Source of the DNA: Brevundimonas sp.
GTDB taxonomy: Bacteria > Pseudomonadota > Alphaproteobacteria > Caulobacterales > Caulobacteraceae
Assembly: GCF_019636155.1 (NCBI RefSeq)
Contig: NZ_JAHBYB010000006.1
Coordinates: 124,001 to 188,000 of the forward strand
DNA: 64,000 nucleotides
Direction of reading: 5' to 3'
Below the pieces are notes generated by a model. That model was not told where the DNA came from and searched no databases. It was given only the letters and a program-made list of their open reading frames with translations. Shown one piece after another: positions 11,152 through 23,213 of this stretch. A program made the position numbers and the translations under genes. Numbering within the stretch: the stretch's first letter is position 1; every line of letters starts with the position of its first letter.

Positions 11152-11586
11152 TCAGCCGCCCATGGGCGGGCGCTGGGGCATTTCGTCCCGGGTGATGACG
11201 CCGTCATGGTTGGCGTCCATCCGGTCGAATCGGGCGCGGACGGCCGCCTCGACCTCGGCGCGGGTGACCTGGCCGTCGCCGTCCGCGTCGGCGCCCTGAA
11301 GCATGCGACCGCCCGGACCGCCGCGCGGACCGCGGTCGCCCGACCCGGCCTGAATCTCGGCCTGGGTCAGCACGCCGTCATGATTGGCGTCTAGCCGGTC
11401 GAACTGCTCCAGACTGCGCTCCAGCATGCGATCCACGGTCATGGGCGCGGGCGGCGCCATCATCGAGCCGTCGGCGTTGGGCCGCATGCGCGGCGGCCGA
11501 TCCTGGACCGCGGCGAAGGCCGGCGCCGCACAGGCGATCAGGGCGATCGCCGAGGTCGCGGCGCGCAGGGAAATGGACAGGCGCAT
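11152..11586 (-). CDS. Secreted EF-hand calcium-binding protein
   Basis: The 144-aa product has a signal peptide (about residues 1-25, ending in APAFA). Three EF-hand loops are visible: DANHDGVLTQAEI, DADGDGQVTRAEV and DANHDGVITRDEM, separated by Gly/Pro/Arg-rich linkers. It probably binds Ca2+ in the periplasm or outside the cell; a precise role is unknown. The ATG at 11586 has a strong AAAGGAG upstream. It converges on the hydroxyacid dehydrogenase with only 6 bp between stops and diverges from the methionine operon. Confidence 0.85.
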   Translation of the reverse strand: MRLSISLRAATSAIALIACAAPAFAAVQDRPPRMRPNADGSMMAPPAPMTVDRMLERSLEQFDRLDANHDGVLTQAEIQAGSGDRGPRGGPGGRMLQGADADGDGQVTRAEVEAAVRARFDRMDANHDGVITRDEMPQRPPMGG

Positions 11587-11678
11587 GGGAAGTCTCCTTT
11601 GAAGCCCCAAGGCGTTCAACGGCCCATCGGCCCCGATCCTTCGCGGATGCGTCCCCACAAGCGAATTCTCCTTGCATA

Positions 11679-11704
11679 ATCATATAAGGATATCTTTATA
11701 TGAT
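11679..11704. promoter_or_regulatory. 26-bp near-perfect palindrome, likely operator of the ArsR-type regulator
   Basis: Arms ATCATATAA and TTATATGAT flank a GGATATCT core, with one mismatched pair. It is strikingly AT-rich for this genome and ends 3 bp before the regulator's ATG. ArsR-family proteins bind such palindromes, so autoregulation and control of the met operon is likely. It overlaps the region where the promoter must lie. Confidence 0.75.
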
Positions 11705-11707
11705 CCC

Positions 11708-12670
11708 ATGTCCCTGACCGCAGACCAGACTGTCGAGGCCCTGCGCGCCGCCGGCGAACCGACCCGGCTGCGGGTGCTGTCGCTGCTGGCGGGCGAGGAG
11801 CTGTCGGTCATGGAACTGTCGCGGGTGCTGGACCAGAGCCAGCCGCGCGTGTCGCGCCATCTGAAGCTGATGAGCGACGCCGGCCTGGTGGAGCGGTTTC
11901 CCGACGGGGCGCGGGTCTTCTATCGGCTGACGTCCGACCCGGTGGCGCATCGTCTGATCGACACGGTTCTGGACCTGCTGGCGGACGGCGAGACCGACGC
12001 CGATCACCGCCGCCTGGACGATGTGCGCAAGGAGCGGGAGACCGCCGCCGCCGCCTATTTCGAACAGGTCGCGCCCCAGTGGGACCGCATCCGCAGCCTC
12101 TATGTCGCCGAGACGGCTGTGGAGGCCGCCATCGAGCGCGCGGCCGGGCCCGGTCCGTTCGAGCGGGTGGTGGACCTGGGCACCGGCTCGGGCCGGATGC
12201 TGACCCTGCTGGGCAAGAAGGCGCGGATGTCGGTGGGGCTGGATCTCAGCCACAACATGCTGAACATCGCCCGGTCCAACGTCGCCCGCGCGGGTCTGGA
12301 GCGGGTCGAACTGCGCCATGGCGACATCTTCTCGACACGCCTGCCGGCCGAAAGCGCCGATCTGGTTCTGGTGCATCAGGTGCTGCATTACCTGGCCGAT
12401 CCGGCGGCGGCGGTGGGCGAGGCGGCGCGTCTGGTCATGCCGGGCGGGCGGCTGCTGATCGTCGATTTCGCCCCTCATGACATCGAGCGGCTGCGCGACG
12501 AGCACCAGCATCGCCGCCTGGGTTTCGCCGACGCCGAGATTCGCCGCTGGCTGAACGACGCCGGGCTGAAACCCAGCGCCCCCATCGCCCTGCCCCCCGA
12601 CAAGGACGGCCTGACCGTCATCATCTGGACCGCCCAGCGGCCGGCCCAGGCCGTGCGGAAGTCCGCCTGA
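11708..12670 (+). CDS. ArsR-family regulator fused to a SAM-dependent methyltransferase domain
   Basis: The 320-aa protein joins an N-terminal ArsR winged helix (about residues 8-95; AAGEPTRLRVLSLL, recognition region QSQPRVSRHLKLMSDAGLV) to a class I methyltransferase domain (about 120-300; motif I VVDLGTGSGRML, acidic motif GLDLSHNML). It heads the metF-metH operon, overlapping metF by 1 nt. Sequence and context suggest the C-terminal domain senses SAM or S-adenosylhomocysteine and controls DNA binding, as proposed for SahR-type regulators; that is inference. No Shine-Dalgarno site is seen and the palindrome ends 3 bp upstream, so the mRNA may be leaderless. Confidence 0.88.
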   Translation: MSLTADQTVEALRAAGEPTRLRVLSLLAGEELSVMELSRVLDQSQPRVSRHLKLMSDAGLVERFPDGARVFYRLTSDPVAHRLIDTVLDLLADGETDADHRRLDDVRKERETAAAAYFEQVAPQWDRIRSLYVAETAVEAAIERAAGPGPFERVVDLGTGSGRMLTLLGKKARMSVGLDLSHNMLNIARSNVARAGLERVELRHGDIFSTRLPAESADLVLVHQVLHYLADPAAAVGEAARLVMPGGRLLIVDFAPHDIERLRDEHQHRRLGFADAEIRRWLNDAGLKPSAPIALPPDKDGLTVIIWTAQRPAQAVRKSA

Positions 12671-13611
12671 TGGCCTCTTCGCTCGCCCAGGCCCGCGCCC
12701 TGTTGCTGTCGCCGCTGGGCCCCGTCGCCCGCGCGGGGTCGAACCGCGATCCCGTGAGCGTCTCGTTCGAGTTCTTTCCCCCCAAGTCGGACGAGGCCGA
12801 GGCCAATCTGTGGAAGGCGATCCGGCGGCTGGAGCCGCTGAACCCCGCCTTCGTCTCGGTCACCTATGGCGCCGGGGGGTCGACGCGCGAGCGGACCCAT
12901 CGCACGGTCCAGCGGATCATTTCCGAGACCTCCCTGCGCCCCGCCGCCCACCTGACCTGCGTCGAGGCCAGCCGGGACGAGGTGGATGAGGTCATCGCCG
13001 GCTACAAGGCCATCGGCGTGGATCACATCGTGGCCCTGCGCGGCGATCCGCCGGGCGGGAACGGCATCGGCGGCGCCTACGTCCCCCGCGCCGACGGCTA
13101 CGCCAACGCCACCGAACTGACCGCCGCCATCGGGCGCGTGGGCGGGTTCGAGGTCACGGTCGGCGCCTATCCCGAGGGTCATCCCGAAAGCCCGTCCATC
13201 GACCACGACATCGCCGTGCTGAAGGCCAAGGTGGACGCCGGGGCGACGCGGGCGGTCAGCCAGTTCTTCTTCGACATCGACGCCTTCCTGCGGTTCCGTG
13301 ACCGGGTGCGGGCGGCGGGGGTGACCATTCCCCTGATCCCCGGCGTCATGCCGGTGTCCAACTTCAACGGGCTGAAGCGGATGTGCGGCGCCTGCGGGGC
13401 GTCCATTCCCGACTGGCTGGCGGCCCATTTCGACGGGCTGGACGACGACCCGGACACGCGGCGCCTGCTGGCCGCCTCGGTCGCGGCCGAGACCTGCGCC
13501 CGGTTGCAGGAGGAAGGGTTCAGCGACTTCCACTTCTACACCCTGAACCGCGCCGATCTGGTCTACGCCATCTGTCGGGTGCTGGGTGTGCGCGAGCAGA
13601 AGGCGGCCTGA
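12670..13611 (+). CDS. metF: 5,10-methylenetetrahydrofolate reductase MetF
   Basis: MetF makes 5-methyltetrahydrofolate, the methyl donor for methionine synthase, using FAD and NADH. The 313-aa protein shows [17 protein letters not shown] near the start, the catalytic Glu in that block, [39 protein letters not shown] and [15 protein letters not shown], all MTHFR hallmarks. Its ATG overlaps the regulator's stop codon (TGATG), and metH part 1 follows after 4 bp, so it is translated within one operon. Confidence 0.96.
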   Translation: MASSLAQARALLLSPLGPVARAGSNRDPVSVSFEFFPPKSDEAEANLWKAIRRLEPLNPAFVSVTYGAGGSTRERTHRTVQRIISETSLRPAAHLTCVEASRDEVDEVIAGYKAIGVDHIVALRGDPPGGNGIGGAYVPRADGYANATELTAAIGRVGGFEVTVGAYPEGHPESPSIDHDIAVLKAKVDAGATRAVSQFFFDIDAFLRFRDRVRAAGVTIPLIPGVMPVSNFNGLKRMCGACGASIPDWLAAHFDGLDDDPDTRRLLAASVAAETCARLQEEGFSDFHFYTLNRADLVYAICRVLGVREQKAA

Positions 13612-13615
13612 AGCC

Positions 13616-14680
13616 ATGACCCGCACCGAACGCATCGCGGCCCTGCACGCCGCCGCCAAAGACCGCATCCTGGTGCTGGACGGCGCCTGGGGCGTGATGA
13701 TCCAGCGCCGCGAACTGTCCGAAGAGGATTTCCGCGGCGAACGCTTCGCCGACCACAGCCATCCCCAGAAGGGCAACAACGACCTGCTGATCCTGACCCG
13801 GCCCGACATCGTGGCGGAACTGCACGACACCTATTACGCCGCCGGGGCCGACATCAGCGAGACCAACACCTTCTCGGCCACCACCATCGCCCAGGCCGAC
13901 TATGGGCTGGAAGGCGCGGTGGATGATCTGAACTATGAAGGCGCCCGCATCGCGCGCGAGGTCGCCGACCGCTGGACGGCCAAGGAGCCGCACAAGCCGC
14001 GCTTTGTCGCCGGCGCCATCGGCCCGACCAACCGCACCCTGTCCATCAGCCCGGACGTCAACGACCCCGGCTATCGCGCCGTCAGCTATGACGAGGTCTA
14101 TGCCGCCTACAGCCAACAGGCCCGCGCTCTGCACAGGGGCGGGGTGGACCTGTTCCTGATCGAGACCGTCTTCGACACCCTGAACTGCAAGGCGGCGATC
14201 AAGGCGATCAAGGACCTGGAGGACGAGGGGTACGAGCCCCTGCCCCTGTGGATCAGCGGCACCATCACCGACCGTTCGGGCCGGACCCTGAGCGGCCAGA
14301 CGGCCGAGGCCTTCTGGAACAGCGTGCGCCACGCCCGGCCGTTCGCCGTCGGCTTCAACTGCGCCCTGGGGGCCGAACTGATGCGGCCGCACGTCGCCGA
14401 CCTGGCCCGCGTGGCCGATACGCTGGTCAGCGCCTATCCGAACGCCGGCCTGCCCAACGCCATGGGCCAGTATGACGAACAGCCGCACGAGACGGCGCAC
14501 TTCCTGGAGGAATGGGCCAGGTCGGGCCTGGTCAACATCGTCGGCGGCTGTTGCGGCACCACGCCGGACCACATCCGCCACATCGCCGAGGAAGTCGCAG
14601 GCGTGGCCCCGCGCGTGATCCCCGAGCGCCCGCCGGCCCTGCGCCTGTCGGGCCTGGAACCGTTCGAGGCGGTGGCATGA
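13616..14680 (+). CDS. metH: Methionine synthase part 1: homocysteine-binding domain
   Basis: This 354-aa protein is the homocysteine S-methyltransferase domain of cobalamin-dependent methionine synthase as a separate gene. Zinc-ligand motifs are present: GFNCALG and [10 protein letters not shown]. It also has DGAWGVMIQ, and ETNTF in the barrel. Homocysteine is activated on zinc here and accepts the methyl group from methylcobalamin held by the partner encoded downstream. The ATG is preceded by a weak site and lies 4 bp after metF. Its stop overlaps the next start (ATGA). Confidence 0.94.
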   Translation: MTRTERIAALHAAAKDRILVLDGAWGVMIQRRELSEEDFRGERFADHSHPQKGNNDLLILTRPDIVAELHDTYYAAGADISETNTFSATTIAQADYGLEGAVDDLNYEGARIAREVADRWTAKEPHKPRFVAGAIGPTNRTLSISPDVNDPGYRAVSYDEVYAAYSQQARALHRGGVDLFLIETVFDTLNCKAAIKAIKDLEDEGYEPLPLWISGTITDRSGRTLSGQTAEAFWNSVRHARPFAVGFNCALGAELMRPHVADLARVADTLVSAYPNAGLPNAMGQYDEQPHETAHFLEEWARSGLVNIVGGCCGTTPDHIRHIAEEVAGVAPRVIPERPPALRLSGLEPFEAVA

Positions 14681-15368
14681 CCAAGTCGCATTTCAACTTC
14701 GACGATCCGGCCTTCGTCGCCAACTATGTGCAGAAGGGGCCGCCCGCCTTCGTGCCCGGCCATTCGGGCCTGCTGCAGCTGGCGGGGATTCTGCTGGCGG
14801 AACGGGCGCCGGCGGACAGCCATATCCTGGTCGTCGGGGCCGGGGGCGGTCTGGACACGCTGGCCTTTGCGACGGCCCAGCCGGGCTGGCGGTTCACCGG
14901 GGTCGATCCGGCGGCGAAGATGCTGGACCTGGCGCGCGTGGTTCTAGGCGACGAGGTCAATCCGCGCGTCGATCTGATCGAAGGCGGGGTCGAGGCGGCG
15001 CCGGACGGGCCGTTCGACGGCGCCACCCTGATCCTGGTGCTGGGGCTGATCCCGGACGACGGGTCCAAGCTGCAGCTGCTGAAGGACATCCGCCGGCGGC
15101 TGAAGCCCGGCGCGGCCTTCATCCTGGTGGACCGCTGTGACGACAAGGGCAGCCCCGACTTCGACCGCAACGTCGACCGCTATGTCGCCTATGCGGTGGC
15201 CAGCGGTGTCGATCCCGACACCCTGGTCAACGCCCGCGCCAGCCAGCGCGGCAGCGCCACCATGGCCACGGCCGAACGCGACGCCGCCCTGCTGGCCGAG
15301 GCCGGGTTCACGGATGTGCAGAACGTCTATCACGCCCTGAACTGGTTCGGCTGGGTCGCCTACGCCTG

Positions 15369-15369
<1 letters not shown>
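14677..15369 (+). CDS. Class I SAM-dependent methyltransferase between the two metH genes
   Basis: The 230-aa protein has a Rossmann-type methyltransferase fold: motif [17 protein letters not shown] (about residues 48-63), acidic residue in [15 protein letters not shown], and a post-motif [11 protein letters not shown]. The C-terminal part carries the [18 protein letters not shown] type ending. It overlaps metH part 1 by ATGA and metH part 2 by TGATG, so it is tightly coupled to methionine synthesis. Its substrate is unknown; it may use or monitor SAM in the methyl cycle. Confidence 0.85.
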
Positions 15370-18011
<2,642 letters not shown>

Positions 18012-18058
18012 GCTGATCACCACCCTGTCCGCATGGACAAGGCGACGCCCGATCTCGG

Positions 18059-18625
18059 TCAGGACGCCGGCGGCGTCTCGCGCAGGCCAACCTCGGCCGG
18101 GGTGGCCGGCGGGGTGGTGATGTTGTCGCGGATACGGCGCGCGGCGTGTTCGCAACGGCCGGGCAGGCCGAAGAACAGGCCGAAGGCCTGGCTGCGCAGG
18201 TCCGGATCTTCCTGGGCCTGGATCGTGATCCATTGGTCGGAGGCGGCCTGGGCGGCGGCGCGGGCCGCGGCCCTGGTCGCCGCGTTCTGGCGCGGTTCGG
18301 CGACGCGCAGGGCGTCACGGAAATCCTGGGCTTCCAGCCGGCCCAGCCGAACCAGCTCCTGATCTTCCGTCGAAATGTTCACCAGGCTTTCGCCCAGCCG
18401 GACATGGCCGGAGACCAGGGCGTCGCACCAGGCCACCAGCGGATAGTCCTGGGTCGGCGCGCCACGCGGCAGGGGATTGGAATAGGCCAGGGCTTCGCGC
18501 AGGCGCACCGACTCCGTCGCCTCGCCGCGGGTGACATTGGTCTGGATCGGCCCGTCCTGCGGCGTGGCCTGACCCTGAGCGACGCCCAGGCTCAGAAGGG
18601 CGGCGGTGACGAACGAGACGATCAT
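18059..18625 (-). CDS. Hypothetical secreted protein
   Basis: The 188-aa product has a short signal peptide (about residues 1-20, MIVSFVTAALLSLGVAQGQA). No known domain was recognised. Two cysteines (WCDALVSG and PGRCEHAARR) could form a disulfide, and an Ala/Arg-rich helix lies in the middle. The ATG was chosen for its good site CAGGAGAAAG and the signal sequence; the frame upstream is non-coding. It converges on metH with 47 bp between the stops. Confidence 0.65.
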   Translation of the reverse strand: MIVSFVTAALLSLGVAQGQATPQDGPIQTNVTRGEATESVRLREALAYSNPLPRGAPTQDYPLVAWCDALVSGHVRLGESLVNISTEDQELVRLGRLEAQDFRDALRVAEPRQNAATRAAARAAAQAASDQWITIQAQEDPDLRSQAFGLFFGLPGRCEHAARRIRDNITTPPATPAEVGLRETPPAS

Positions 18626-18811
18626 GGGCTCTTTCTCCTGAATCCAGCGAGGCTGTCGATGACGGATTGCGATGGCCGATTTCGGGCGCGCGCCCGTCAT
18701 ATCGAGCGGAGCGACCTTGCGCCCCGGGTTCCGCCGCGGACAGTCGCGGCCGCGGGCAGGCCGGACGCCGCCATCACCGCCACGGCCGAAAGAACGCAGT
18801 GTCTTGAAGGA

Positions 18812-18844
18812 TAAAGAAAAATGCCGGCGCTTTCGCGCCGGCAT
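18812..18844 (-). terminator. Rho-independent terminator of the Oar-type TonB receptor
   Basis: A perfect stem ATGCCGGCGC / GCGCCGGCAT with a 4-nt loop is followed, on the minus strand, by TTTTTCTTT. It lies about 30 bp after the receptor stop codon and would end its transcript. Confidence 0.88.
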
Positions 18845-18874
18845 TCAGTCTCAGTCCTGATTGTCGCGTCGTTC

Positions 18875-21800
18875 TTAGAACGAGTAGCGGACACCCAGGT
18901 AGGCGCGACGCGGCGCAACCCAGCTCGACGCTTGGCCGTAGCTGTACTGACCGGAACCGGCCAGCAGGGTCATTTCGCGCGTGGCCAGCTGCTGGTCCAG
19001 GATGTTGAACACATCCAGGAAGAACTCGGCTTCGCCAACCGGCAGCTCGTGCACATACTTCAGGCGCACGTCGAAGGTGTAGTAGGACGGGTGCACTTCC
19101 GAACCGATGTAACCCGGCAGGAAGTAGGTGTCCGTCACACCGCCGAACGAATAGGCGGGGCCCATCGGAGCGAAGTAGCGGCCGCCGACGCTTTGCGCCG
19201 GAGTATAGAGCGCGCCGCTGTTCCAGTTGAACACACCCGAGACTTCGAGGCCGAAGTCGAAGGCGTAGCCAGCGTAAGCCTTGAACTGGTGCTTGATGTT
19301 GCCCGGCTGCTCACCCCAGGTGTTCGGGGCGCGCGGGTCGAGCGCGATCCAGTCGCCCTGATAGTCGGCGTTGGAGTCGGAGTTCGAGTTCCCCTTGGCC
19401 GAGTTGTGGGTGTAGGACGCCTGACCGAACCAGTTGTCGGTGCGGTATTTGGTGACCGTCAGCTCGAAGCCGGTGTAGTCACGCTTGCCGCCCGGCAGGG
19501 TGCCGATGACATAGTTCGAGTTCGGGATGGCGCTGTAGCCGAAGTAGCTCAGCGGCAGGTAGAACAGCGAACCCGGGTAAGCGACGCCGTGAGCACCATC
19601 CGCCGCCGTGGCATTCGGGTCGGAATACAGGCCCAGGTCGAAGTCTTCCAGGATGTCCCGGGTCTTACGACGGGTCACCGAGGCCGTCACACCGATGCTG
19701 CGACCGATGGTGGTCGAATAGCCCAGCAGGAATTCGTCGGTGTAGGGCGTACGGGTCGCCGGCGAGAACAGGGCGTCCGGGGTCGTGGCGCCGCCGCGGG
19801 GACGGTACGAAACCCAGGTGCCGTAGATGTTCACTTCTTCGAAGTCTTCCGGACCCGTCAGGGCGCCGGCGAAGTCCGACATGTTGTTGCGGATCGGGTC
19901 GTAGTAGCGGCCGGCGAAGCCGAACACCTTGCTACGGCCGTCGCCGCGGATGTCATAGACGACGCTCAGACGGGGCGCGATTTCCCAGTCGAAGGTCGCG
20001 GTCTTGGAGCCGTCCGAGGCGTAGTGTTCCCACTTCTCGGCGCGCAGACCGGCGTTGACGGTCAGTTGGCCCATGGTCCAGGTGTCCTGGATATAGGCGC
20101 TCTGGCCTTCGCTCTTCACCGAATACGGGTTGTTCACCGCGCGACGGATCCGATAGACGTTGACGTTGCCGTAGGGGTTGCCGGCCGTGTTGTTGAACAC
20201 GATGGCGTTCACTTCGGCGGTCGAGACGACGCCGTCGGCGTTCGTGTCGACGAGGACCTTGGTCGCCGCATATTCCGGACGATCCAGGGCGGCGATGACG
20301 CGCAGGGTGTCCTGCGAGTTCAACGCCGGACGCGAGGTCCAGCCCGACGAGGCCAGCAGGACGCTGGCGAAGGTGCCGCCGGCGCTGCCGATGGCCAGCG
20401 ACGAATAGCGGGCGCCGCCCGGAACCGAGCCGTTTTCAGCGTAAACGTTCTCGCTGCTGATATAGCCGGCCTTCAGGGTGTGCGTGCCGAAGCCCGTTTC
20501 CATGAAATATTCGAGGTTCAGGCCGTATTCGTCACGGTTCCGGAAGGTCTCGATGTTCGAACCCAGGCCGCCCAGCGCACGCTGAGCCAGGGTCGAGTTG
20601 GCCGAGGTCGGATAGATCACCGTGTCGGCGACGGTCGTGTTGGCCGCGATGTTGGAGACTTCGCCTTCGTGGCGGAACCAGTAGGCGTTGAACGACAGAT
20701 CGCCCCAGTTGCGCGAATACTCGACCTTCCAGTTGTCACCGCCCTGAATACGGCGATAGTCGCGGTTGTTCAGGATCGCAGCCGAGTTCTGGCCCGTGCT
20801 TTCGTACGGGTCGTTGAAGAAGCTCACCGACAGACGGTCGTCGTTGGTGATCTGCCAGGTCAGCTTGGCGAAGGTGTATTCCTGATCGATTTCCACCGAA
20901 CGCAGGACGTTGCCGTTGGTGATGTCCAGGACTTCGTCTTCGCGGTTGGTCTTCTGATACGACGCGAAGATCCACAGGCGGTCACGCAGGATCGGGCCGC
21001 CCAGGGTGAAGGCGGTGTCGTAGGTCGAGAAGCCGCCCGAGGTGCTGTGCTTGTCGTTGGCGACCAGGCCGTCGTTCTGGAAGTAGTAGTTCAGCGAGCC
21101 GTGCCACTCGTTCGAGCCCGACTTGGTGATGACGCGCGAGATCAGGCCCGAGCCGCCGGCGTATTCAGCCGGAACGGCGCCCACGAGCACTTGCTGCTCC
21201 TGGATGATTTCCGAGTTGAAGTTGGCGCCGAAGGTGCCGGTCGACGGGTCGGTCACGTCGACGCCGTCCAGATAGTAGAGGTTGTCGGTCGAGGAGCCGA
21301 TCGAGCCGCCGACGTCGGAGTAGTTGACGCCCGAACGCGACGACGGGTTGGAGCCCGGCTTGGTGCCCGGAACCAGCTGCAGGTAGCTCTGATAGCTACG
21401 GCCGGTCGGCAGGCTTTCCACCGTGTCCAGGGTCAGGGTGGTCGAGACGGTGGCCGAGGTGACGTCCACGGCGGCCAGCGAGGTGCCGGTCACGATGACG
21501 TCGTCCAGGCTGGCGACGCCCAGGGCGTAACCCAGCGACAGCTCGCGGCCCGAGACCACGGCCACGTTGGTGGCGGTGAAGGCGTCGTAGCCGTCAGCCG
21601 ACACTTCGACGCTGTAGCGGGTCGAGGGGTCGAGGTTCACCAGACGGACGCTGCCGTCCGCGGCGGTGACGCCGGTACGCGAGACCAGGCTGTCCGGCGA
21701 GCTGACGCGCACGGTGGCGCCGGCCAGCGGCTGGCCGGTTTCACCGCTGATGGTGACGCGCAGGCTGCCGGTCTGGCTCTGGGCCAGGGCGGGCGTGGGC

Positions 21801-21898
21801 GCCAGGACGGCGGGAACCGCCGAAAGCGCGAGAAGCGCAGCGCTGCCGATCATCGTCGACTGCAGCAGGCGCTGGCGAATGGTTTGAGTCTTCAACAT
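18875..21898 (-). CDS. Oar-type TonB-dependent receptor with carboxypeptidase-regulatory-like domain
   Basis: The 1007-aa protein has a signal peptide (about residues 1-40, ending TPALAQS), then a carboxypeptidase-regulatory-like beta-sandwich (SLRVTISGETGQPLAGATV), a plug domain (LDDVIVTGT to the YYLDGVDVTDPSTG region) and a long 22-strand barrel ending in Phe (YLGVRYSF). Such Oar-like receptors import large or unknown ligands using TonB energy. The ATG is preceded by TCAGGAGGATCA, a strong ribosome site. It stands alone, with its own terminator, and has fewer rare codons than its neighbours, hinting at high expression. Ligand unknown. Confidence 0.9.
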   Translation of the reverse strand: MLKTQTIRQRLLQSTMIGSAALLALSAVPAVLAPTPALAQSQTGSLRVTISGETGQPLAGATVRVSSPDSLVSRTGVTAADGSVRLVNLDPSTRYSVEVSADGYDAFTATNVAVVSGRELSLGYALGVASLDDVIVTGTSLAAVDVTSATVSTTLTLDTVESLPTGRSYQSYLQLVPGTKPGSNPSSRSGVNYSDVGGSIGSSTDNLYYLDGVDVTDPSTGTFGANFNSEIIQEQQVLVGAVPAEYAGGSGLISRVITKSGSNEWHGSLNYYFQNDGLVANDKHSTSGGFSTYDTAFTLGGPILRDRLWIFASYQKTNREDEVLDITNGNVLRSVEIDQEYTFAKLTWQITNDDRLSVSFFNDPYESTGQNSAAILNNRDYRRIQGGDNWKVEYSRNWGDLSFNAYWFRHEGEVSNIAANTTVADTVIYPTSANSTLAQRALGGLGSNIETFRNRDEYGLNLEYFMETGFGTHTLKAGYISSENVYAENGSVPGGARYSSLAIGSAGGTFASVLLASSGWTSRPALNSQDTLRVIAALDRPEYAATKVLVDTNADGVVSTAEVNAIVFNNTAGNPYGNVNVYRIRRAVNNPYSVKSEGQSAYIQDTWTMGQLTVNAGLRAEKWEHYASDGSKTATFDWEIAPRLSVVYDIRGDGRSKVFGFAGRYYDPIRNNMSDFAGALTGPEDFEEVNIYGTWVSYRPRGGATTPDALFSPATRTPYTDEFLLGYSTTIGRSIGVTASVTRRKTRDILEDFDLGLYSDPNATAADGAHGVAYPGSLFYLPLSYFGYSAIPNSNYVIGTLPGGKRDYTGFELTVTKYRTDNWFGQASYTHNSAKGNSNSDSNADYQGDWIALDPRAPNTWGEQPGNIKHQFKAYAGYAFDFGLEVSGVFNWNSGALYTPAQSVGGRYFAPMGPAYSFGGVTDTYFLPGYIGSEVHPSYYTFDVRLKYVHELPVGEAEFFLDVFNILDQQLATREMTLLAGSGQYSYGQASSWVAPRRAYLGVRYSF

Positions 21899-22091
21899 TG
21901 ATCCTCCTGAGGCCGACCGGCGCCCTTGATGAGCTTCCCCGATCCAGCGGCCGATCCTTACGTGCCGATGAGACACGCATGCCGGCCAAACTAGGGCCAG
22001 GAGGCCGAGTCCGTATAGACAATTTACGCCGCTGTAATGTGTTTGCCGGCTTGTTGTCGCAAACGCGCCACACTTCGGAGGCGGCTGGCGA

Positions 22092-22238
22092 TCAGCGGAC
22101 GATGATCGTTCGGCTGGCGTAGGGCGCCGGTTCGGGCGTGCACGACGCGACGACCAGTTGCATCGCCATGAGACAGATCAGGGCCGCCGCGACGGGCTGG
22201 AGCCGATTTGATACAAAAATCGCCGCTGAACGCGCCAA
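22092..22238 (-). CDS. Small putative lipoprotein
   Basis: A 48-aa ORF with TTG start and GGAGAG seven bases upstream. It has a basic start, a hydrophobic helix (VAAALICLMAMQLVV) and a lipobox-like VVASC, then a short tail rich in Pro and Arg. It may be a small entericidin-like lipoprotein; it could also be a chance ORF. It diverges from the metallo-hydrolase gene. Confidence 0.4.
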   Translation of the reverse strand: MARSAAIFVSNRLQPVAAALICLMAMQLVVASCTPEPAPYASRTIIVR

Positions 22239-22316
22239 GACCCACTCTCCAAAAGGGTTTACGAGGGGTTGAAGGCAAGGGTCGCGCCGTCCGCGGCCGC
22301 CAGCGCGAGGGACGGG

Positions 22317-23213
22317 ATGATTCCTTTCGTCAGGGATTTCGAGTTCGCCTACGGCCGCGTCGACCGGGTTTCGCCGCGAATCGAGCGGGTGATCGCGCGC
22401 AATCCGGGGCCCTTCACCTTCACGGGCACCGGAACCTATATCGTCGGGCTGGAGGACGCCGCGGTCGCCGTCATGGACCCCGGCCCGGCGGATGACGCCC
22501 ATCTGACGGCGCTTTTGGCGGCGATCAGCGACCGGCGGGTCGAGGCGATTCTGGTGACGCACACCCACCGCGACCACGCCCCCCTGGCGCGACCCCTGGC
22601 GCAGGCGACGGGGGCGCCGATCCTGGCCGCGCGCCCTCCACGCCTCGAATCGCGCCTGCCCGGAGGCCTGGACGAGGACGAGGACCGCGATTTCGCCCCT
22701 GATCGCATCCTGACAGATAGCGAGCGGGTGACCGGAGACGGCTGGACCTTGCGGACCCTGGCCACGCCGGGCCACGCCTCGAACCATCTGGCCTTCGTGC
22801 TGGAAGAGGAAAACGCCCTGTTCAGCGGCGACCACATCATGGGCTGGTCGACCACGGTGGTCGCGCCGCCGGACGGGGACATGACCGACTATATGGCCAG
22901 CCTGGACCGCGTCATCGCGGCGGATTTCACCACCCTGTGGCCGACGCACGGCCCGCCGGTCACCGATGTCGCGCCCTTTGTGAAGGCCTATCGGGACCAC
23001 AGGCTGGAGCGGGAGAGGCAGATTCTGGCGCGGCTGGCGGCCGGCGACCGGACGATCAGCCAGATGATTCCCGGCCTCTATGCGGCCGTCGATTCCCGGC
23101 TATGGCCGGCGGCGTCCCTGTCGGTCCTGGCCCATCTGATCAAGCTGGTGCGCGAGGGTCGGGTCGCGGCCCAGCCGGGCCCGACGCTGGACGCGACCTA
23201 CCGCCTGGCCTGA
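22317..23213 (+). CDS. MBL-fold metallo-hydrolase (LACTB2-like)
   Basis: The 298-aa protein has the metallo-beta-lactamase metal motif THTHRDH near residues 83-89, then TPGHASNHLAF, FSGDHIMGW (Asp ligand) and a later His (LWPTHGPPV). The C-terminal part (about 230-298) looks like the winged-helix extension of LACTB2-like hydrolases, which act as nucleases or thioesterases in some species. The start MIPFVRDF was chosen because a purine-rich GCGAGGGACGGG precedes it. It runs tail to tail into the DUF1499 gene, overlapping by 16 bp. Confidence 0.85.
   Translation: MIPFVRDFEFAYGRVDRVSPRIERVIARNPGPFTFTGTGTYIVGLEDAAVAVMDPGPADDAHLTALLAAISDRRVEAILVTHTHRDHAPLARPLAQATGAPILAARPPRLESRLPGGLDEDEDRDFAPDRILTDSERVTGDGWTLRTLATPGHASNHLAFVLEEENALFSGDHIMGWSTTVVAPPDGDMTDYMASLDRVIAADFTTLWPTHGPPVTDVAPFVKAYRDHRLERERQILARLAAGDRTISQMIPGLYAAVDSRLWPAASLSVLAHLIKLVREGRVAAQPGPTLDATYRLA

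Noticed and set aside
11587..11707. SAM or cobalamin riboswitch before the methionine operon
   Set aside because: The leader is too short and shows a DNA palindrome instead of conserved riboswitch helices.
18821..21901. 1026-codon open frame on the plus strand opposite the Oar-type receptor
   Set aside because: It mirrors the receptor gene almost exactly, has low-complexity Arg/Val/Gly composition and no domain. Such antisense frames arise from GC-rich codon use.
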